A stretch of DNA of 64,000 bases, from contig JALIGW010000001.1 in NCBI GenBank assembly GCA_023053685.1, forward strand, positions 68,005,240 through 68,069,239, written 5' to 3'. The position numbers and the translations under genes are program-made. Every line of letters begins with the position of its first letter. The first letter of the stretch is position 1. Positions 58,103-64,000 of this stretch are shown here, one piece after another. This DNA is from Diadophis punctatus similis (taxonomy: Eukaryota; Chordata; Lepidosauria; Squamata; Dipsadidae). The notes under the pieces are model-generated. The model was not told the origin of the DNA. It made no database searches and was given only the letters and a program-made list of their open reading frames with translations.

Positions 58103-58188
58103 ACAGAATAACAGAGTTGGAAGAGACTAGTCCAACCCCCTGCTCAAGCAAGGAAACCTATACCATTGCAGACAAATGGTTGCCCAAT
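58103..58188 (-). mobile_element. CR1 LINE 3' terminus
   Basis: CAGAATAACAGAGTTGGAAGAG, AGTCCAACCCCCTGCTCAAG and CAGACAAATGGTTGCCCAA; about 85 bp remain. Confidence 0.9.
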
Positions 58189-58194
58189 TTGGTT

Positions 58195-58922
58195 ATATCA
58201 TATCCAAACTGCATTAGAAATTTGCATAACCCATGCTTTGAAATTATGCTTTGCAACTCTGAAATCTTATTATTATGTAAAAAAGTGACAAAGGAAAATG
58301 TCCATGGTTTGATAATACTATATTACAAAATCACGCTGTTCCATAACTTATTAAGATAAACGCTGCATCTAAAATTAATGAACTTGTGTCCTGAGCTCCA
58401 TTGCATCAGTTTTTATTTCAGTCTCACAAAGATGAATTAAACAGAGTTAATGAATTACATAAAGGAAATCAATTACACAAGCTTGGACGATTGAATCAGG
58501 GTGAACAAATTTATATTGTTACAAACAATATTCCTACATGCTATGAAACATTTCTAAAGCAATCCAAATAATAGGCATTTGGTTAAAGTAGGGGGTTCAG
58601 AAATGATCATGTTCACCTAAAGGGTTACAAGCAACTTGAAGATAATCACATTCATGTCTGCTAGGGCTATAGGGATCTTTGAAGAGATGTTTCCATTAAA
58701 CAGAATCAAATGGAAGACTTCTTCAAGCCAAGTACAAAATCAAAGTAACATTCTTGATTGTAGCAGCTGTCCTATTTTGAGCCAGATGCAAAAGGTTCTC
58801 TGGCCCACCTTGATTAGATGCACTGAGTTGATGTTCTGATCTTGAATCAAATTACTATAGGATGTACTGTAGGCTCCAGATACCAGCTTGAAGCCGAACA
58901 GAGCTGCTTTGCACAGGGCCAA
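58195..58922. other. AT-rich sequence, no feature recognised
   Basis: Nothing supported. Confidence 0.4.
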
Positions 58923-58924
58923 TA

Positions 58925-59212
58925 TTTTATTTTTATTTTATTTATTTTATTTATCTTTGTCAAGTATGTGTTGGTAATATAGATATAGATATAACATTGT
59001 TTATAAACATAAAATGAGTACTGATAAGAGGGAACATTAGGACAGGGACGGTAGGCACGCTGGTGCACTTATGCACGCCCCTTACTGACCTCTTAGGAAT
59101 CAGGTGAGGTCAACAGTGGACAGTCTAAGGGTAAAGTTTTGGGGGTTTGGTGACGAAACCACAATGTCAGGTAGTGAGTTCCAGGCATTTACCACTCTGT
59201 TGCTAAATATCT
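58925..59212 (-). mobile_element. Non-LTR retrotransposon 3' end (jockey/CR1 group)
   Basis: The same 3' end as 40838-41330: TTTGTCAAGTATGTGTTGG, GTAGGCACGCTGGTGCACTT, CTCTTAGGAATCAGGTGAGG and TTCCAGGCATTTACCACTCT. It ends at about 59212 by 5' truncation. Confidence 0.9.
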
Positions 59213-59214
59213 AC

Positions 59215-60940
59215 TACTAATAGTTCTAATACCTTGCCCAGTAAATACTACATGCCGTTTTCACAAAGTTTCATCTATGTAATAACATTAAGAACCAAGC
59301 CAAAGTATAACGTATGATTATTCTTTGCTTCACATATTTAACAGCATTAGTATTTACTATTTGCATTTGGTATGCACTGTACCTAAGTTTAGTACCAAAC
59401 CTATCTTCCCCACAAAATTGAGCTAAGAGTTAACTGATTTGCCGGCACCCAGGTAATTTATCTGCATAAGTGGGACTTGAATCTGCATTTCTCTGATGCA
59501 AGCCAAATACCTTAACCACAATACCCACTAGTTTATGAAGTTCACGAAAATTCACCTCCAAGTGTGGAATCAAAAGATTTGTTTCTCCATTCTAGGCTTT
59601 AATTTTCATGTAGAAATGAAACAAGAGGTTATGGAGAAGTGATTAAGGCTAATATTAGGAAGATTCAAGTTCTAATATTCAGTCCAACATTGTGGGCCAG
59701 CAATAGATCTTCAGCCTAAACTTTATTTTAGGATTATCATGAAGCTAAAATAGGAAAAGGGGGTTGTATAATTTATTTTGAACTCCACTGAGGAATTGGG
59801 GTATATTTAGGAACTAAGTTAACAAATTTAAAAAATGAATCCCTCCCTAACAAGAGTTGAAGAACCAAGATGATTTAAGTCATTTTGAATATTTTCATAT
59901 AATTGCCATTTTATGTTGCCTAAAATAAACTGAAGTTGTAAAGTAGGTACCAATCACAACTATAGCGTTTTATGATCTCATTACTGCATTAGAATGATAA
60001 AGTAGGAAAAAATAGCCCACATATCCATTTTCTTCAGTATATTAATCCCTATTTTTAAGCCAGAGAGACTCCAGGTTGAGTTTATGATACCTGCAACAGG
60101 TTTATCACAATCAGAGTAAAACCAGTCATATCTAGGATGGCCCTTTCTTTCTAATGTTTTAATTCTTGTACATTTCATGTACAGAGCTTGGAAATTAATT
60201 ATGTAAATATTGAGTTTCCTTTCACAGCAAGGAGTTGGATGCTATAGTTCTTCTATCTACTGCTTAATGTAAAGAGTAAAATTCACATTAACAAACAAAT
60301 TAACACATATTTGAATTACAAAACTGTAATTAGAAGCAGAACATACCCCAGGTTGATGGAAACTGAATTTTCAAGCATGAAGGAAAAAAATGAAAAACAA
60401 AACAAAACACCCCCACATAATTCTAAATTGCACAAACTCTAAGCAAAGACATCAATGGCGAGATGCAAGGTGACTGTGGTTAGTCTCAGAGGGCATCATA
60501 AAAGCCATACTGTTTTCAAAAAGGTGGTGTTTTCTTTGTCACTTTGATCCCGAAGCTTCCAATTACTATAACTGCTCCTATCATGAAGTGAAACAACTGC
60601 TTTTATAAGAGGGTAGAGGGAGTGAGATGGTTACTTGCTGCAGGAATTAGAGCTCCCTGTGAAAATGTCACTAAAAGGGAATTAGAGCTCCCTGTGAAAC
60701 TGTCACTAAAATTTAACCCTTATGGGTTAAAAAAGGTACAGTTTCTATACCATCTACCATCTATGTGTCATCTATAGCTACATCCATCTGTTTTAAAGGT
60801 ACTATAGGCTGAAAATACCCCAAATCCTCCCCCTTCAGAATCTCATATATATGATTTGGGCCTGTCATTTGCAATACCATGCTCAATGCCAAGAAGATAT
60901 CCTTTTAAAAAAAAGTTAGATTCTAAAATGCTTCTATTTG
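59215..60940. other. AT-rich sequence with one small tandem duplication
   Basis: No element was recognised across 1.7 kb. At 60645-60711, GGAATTAGAGCTCCCTGTGA is repeated with its next 14 bases as a direct duplication of about 34 bp. No exon is supported. Confidence 0.45.
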
Positions 60941-60948
60941 TCTTATGC

Positions 60949-61134
60949 CAGGGATCCCCCCAACCTCCAGTCCATGGACTGGCACCAGTTCGCAGCATGT
61001 CAGAAACCAGGCCACAAAAACAAGCAAAACCCCATCCACAGGATGCAGGCAACACACTCTGGTCTGCAGAAAAACCTCTCTCCACGGAACCAGTCCCTCA
61101 CACCCAAAAAGTCGGGGGCCACTGTCTTATGCTA
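60949..61134. mobile_element. hAT-type MITE, 186 bp, exact 8-bp TSD
   Basis: CAGGGATCCCCCCAACCTCC and GTCGGGGGCCACTG are inverted ends, bounded by TCTTATGC at 60941-60948 and 61135-61142. The inside CCATGGACTGGCACCAGTTC and CCACGGAACCAGTCCC are of a Charlie-like kind widely seen in vertebrates. Confidence 0.92.
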
Positions 61135-61176
61135 TTCTCTTTCATGTTTTTTAATCTTTCCCCATCAAGCTTCATT

Positions 61177-61514
61177 CAGGGGTGGGTTACAACTTACCCC
61201 GCTGCTGGTTCGCTCCCTCCCGCACTGCGTGGGCATGCCTCATGGGTGCGCGTGTGCATTGCATGTGCATGCGCAATAATGAAAACTCTGGAAAAAATTA
61301 AAAAAAAACAAAGTAAAAAAAGATGGCAACCGCATGCACAGTGCCGAAACTTGGCTTCTGTGCATGCTCAGAAGGAAATAATAATAATAAAAAAAGATGG
61401 TGGCGCCCACGGACCGGCACCAACCGATCTGGTTTGGTGACATCATTGTGACATCATCAGCAAGTTGCTACCGGTTCGGGCGAACTGGTCCGAACCGGGA
61501 GGAACCCACCCCTG
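61177..61514. mobile_element. hAT-type MITE, 338 bp, exact 8-bp TSD
   Basis: CAGGGGTGGGTTACAACTTA and GGAGGAACCCACCCCTG are bounded by GCTTCATT at 61169-61176 and 61515-61522. The core has TTGCATGTGCATGCGCAAT and worn CTTCTGTGCATGCTCAGAAGG. It lies only 42 bp from the previous MITE, which is of another subfamily. Confidence 0.93.
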
Positions 61515-61522
61515 GCTTCATT

Positions 61523-64000
61523 CAAGGATACAGTGGCAGGAGAGGATAGAAAGTTTCTTTTCATCAAGTATCTCCATATTCAGCATGTTTTAATTCAGTT
61601 TGAGATCATGCCCACTCTGAGTCCTACTTTTGTTTAATTGAAATCCACTGCAGTAAACTTCCCTCTTAGGAGAATTTCCCCAATCCCTTTTTGGTTGGTT
61701 TTTTTCTTTACCTTCTATAACTTCATAAAATCTTTTTTGAGGTGTGGAGACCAAAATTGAAGACAGCATTCCAAGAGGTTTTTCACTGCAGGTTTGACCC
61801 GTTCCATTATGGCATATAATATCATAGGTAGATATGGGGTGGGGTTTTTTGTGGGGTGTGTGTGGAATCCTTTGTTTATAGTTTTATTACTTTTTTTTAC
61901 CAGTTTCTTCTTTCACTTCTGTTGTTGTTTATAAACTACTATTTCTAACTCTCTTGCACAAGAATCTCAAAGCTGCCACAGACTGAGTTAATATTTTCCA
62001 TGAGTCACCCACTGCAGTCCCAAGAGTCCTTCTCAACTTGTCATAAATGCAGATCCATATGAAATAAAAATGTTTTTTTTTCAATGAGATGCTTCTTTTG
62101 TACCTAAGTGCCTGGGACCACATTTAGAGTTTTGTAATCCTTTCATTCACTTTGAAAAGAACGCTAACAAATCCTGCAAATTCCATGTTGTTTGTTTGTT
62201 CATTAAACTTATTTCCTACTGCAATTAAATTATTCTTGACAGCATACATAGTACAAACAAAATGTAAATATCCATGGTACTATTAAAAACAATAATGCCC
62301 CCTCCAAAGGAAACTACATGCAAATAACATGTAAAAATAGAAATGGAATATAAAAGTAAATAAACACAGTGCTTAGAACATGCTTTTTTTTAAAGGCCAT
62401 CTGCTTATTTATGGCATTATAAATAACTATATTGACTTTTGAATATGTATATATTGTACTGTAAGTACTGAATAATATTTACATTAGATAACTATATTTA
62501 GAACCACAATTGTTAGCTGTTAAACCAATATATACCTTTTTTTCTTTTTTTAGCATATTTTTTTCTTCAATTTTTTCAAAATAACATGTTATGCATTTTA
62601 TTCCTTGAGAATTTGATGTAAAAAAAAAGATATAAGAAACATATTTGGCAGCCTGAGGTAATAGACTTTGCATATTCTAAAGCAACATTGTCCCTGATCA
62701 ACCTTTGCCACATATGTACTGATGTTTTCAAAGAAATGTTAAAGGGTCAGTGAGATAGACCTTTGCCGAATGTTGCTTTTCCTCAGGTAGGCTTAGCTTC
62801 CTGTGCAGTTCATACTTTTATCTTGCTACTTTTATAAAATGTGCCCACGTTGTAATTGGTGGTAGGATAGCCCCTTGATAAAGTTAAAGTAAACATGAAG
62901 CTCAAGAAAAGAAGAATAGAGAAAGAAATTAACATTGTTAATTTAAATTCTTGAATTCTACATTTATAACATGATGCAATGGAATGTCCGTACATACTGT
63001 TTAAAGATAAAGCAACCATCAGTTTCACAAATTATCTTTTTCAATGGAGAAATAAAGTATGAATGGTGGCCTATTCTCTGGAGTTGGACTTTCCAAATAT
63101 TATGCCCTGAGTCTGCAAACAGCTGCTTTGCCTGATGAATTTCCTAGATGTTATTTTAAAATTGAATTGTCAGCCCTGCCACCAATTCATAAAACTAACG
63201 CTGCAGTAATATCAACCTATCACTAACAGGCCGACGGTCTACTTTTTCATTTAATATAGTGGATCTATTTAAACATGAATCATTCATAATCTCATACAGA
63301 TGTTGAAAACAATGAAAACCCCATGTCATTCTTGATAAGGCATTCTGCAATTGACCTTCTCTTTCTATGCTCTGTAGGAGATCAAATTATATTGGTTAAA
63401 ACAGACAAAGTGCAAACAAACAATTCAATTTCAGAAAGAAAAATTGTAGGCAGACAAATTTCCTAGATCTGGTGTGTGTGTGTGCACACGTGCATGTGTA
63501 TGCATACTGTACAGCCAAGCGGTGAGCATTAGAAATGTTATCTATTTCTACTTACTCATTTATTCAGTTAAAAATCAGTTCCCATTAGTATTCATGAAAC
63601 ATTTTGGCAGTAATGAGATATACAAATTGCTATTCATCCATTCTCTTTTGTCTTACTACTTGGGTTTAGCAGTCTTGAAATAAGATTACAGGCCTAGATC
63701 TTCTTATCTAGAAGGAAACCCCACTGTACTGAATGGGACATAATTAGAATAGGTCTCTGCAGGATTGCCCGTTTCCAAACATCAATAAGGAAAAGGTAAA
63801 AAAATGTAATTAATATAGACATGCAGTGGCCTTTCTTCCACCTCCATCCCTACAAAACTTTCAAAGAAACCTTTCAGAAACCAGCAGGTTGCAAACTCTT
63901 TGGCAGAATTACTATCAGTATTGTCCGAATTATTGTTGGATGTAACTTAGCTGTGTGTGTCTGGGGAATGCAGAGATAATGATTATCTGTTATGACCTGT
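61523..64000. other. Mostly unique sequence to the window end
   Basis: About 2.5 kb with no recognised element, apart from a short (TG)n at 63472-63484. Small open frames at 61929, 62479, 62810 and 63474 show no family features. The stretch 63060-63400 is compositionally balanced and repeat-free, so it is a possible conserved non-coding segment; one sequence cannot decide this. Confidence 0.4.

Noticed and set aside
61929..64000. Possible conserved regulatory block
   Set aside because: Low repeat content alone is not evidence of conservation; needs cross-species alignment.

Overview
This window looks like AT-rich, gene-poor nuclear DNA from a squamate reptile, most likely a snake. No protein-coding gene, exon, tRNA or rRNA could be supported. 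The case for a snake is the mixture of repeats: CR1 LINE 3' ends running into (TTCTA)n arrays, tRNA-derived SINEs of the squamate kind, BovB/RTE, L2 and L1 LINE remnants, many small hAT-type DNA transposons, and long (GATA)n/(GACA)n tracts of the Bkm type first described from snakes. The identification rests on family recognition, not on a database search.

Nearly every long open frame is either a low-complexity translation of a microsatellite or a decayed transposon reading frame. The exceptions worth reading are a 139-codon CR1 endonuclease piece (47572-47991, minus), L2 reverse-transcriptase pieces (16.1 and 54.6 kb), a 174-codon jockey/CR1-group reverse-transcriptase tail (12.7 kb), and a short intact frame (38676-38981) that joins the DNA-binding start of a mariner transposase to its C-terminal end.

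Layout. 0-5 kb: microsatellites, two hAT MITEs and the GATA block. 5-11.7 kb: a BovB relic, two hAT MITEs, one SINE and a LINE tail. 12.7-18.8 kb: LINE pieces, a head-to-head SINE pair and (TC)n. 20.4-23.2 kb: a 1.79 kb hAT-type element packed with tandem repeats, then a CR1 tail, then a ~466 bp near-perfect palindrome. 25-27 kb: a small MITE and a probable solo LTR. 28-34 kb: CR1 and L2 tails with expanded microsatellites, and a ~1.15 kb L1-type insertion with a 14-bp target duplication. 34.5-39.1 kb: hAT MITEs, including a 1.04 kb GC-rich one inserted in an L2, and the mini-mariner. 40-48 kb: LINE relics and one MITE. 48.5-56.4 kb: MITEs, two (TA)n blocks and an L2 tail. 57-61.5 kb: an inverted Penelope-like repeat and two adjacent MITEs. 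61.5-64 kb: mostly unique sequence.

The dominant signal is hAT-type mobility. Seventeen insertions have terminal repeats of the CAGNGGTG, CAGTGGTT or TAAGGTGACCAGA kind. Ten of these carry an exact 8-bp target duplication readable in the sequence, and most of the others have one or two mismatches. Many of the MITEs share a GC-rich hairpin core around CTGCGCATGCGCAG, identical to the palindromic binding motif of NRF-1, in an otherwise AT-rich setting. No transposase for these elements lies in the window, so they must have been moved in trans.
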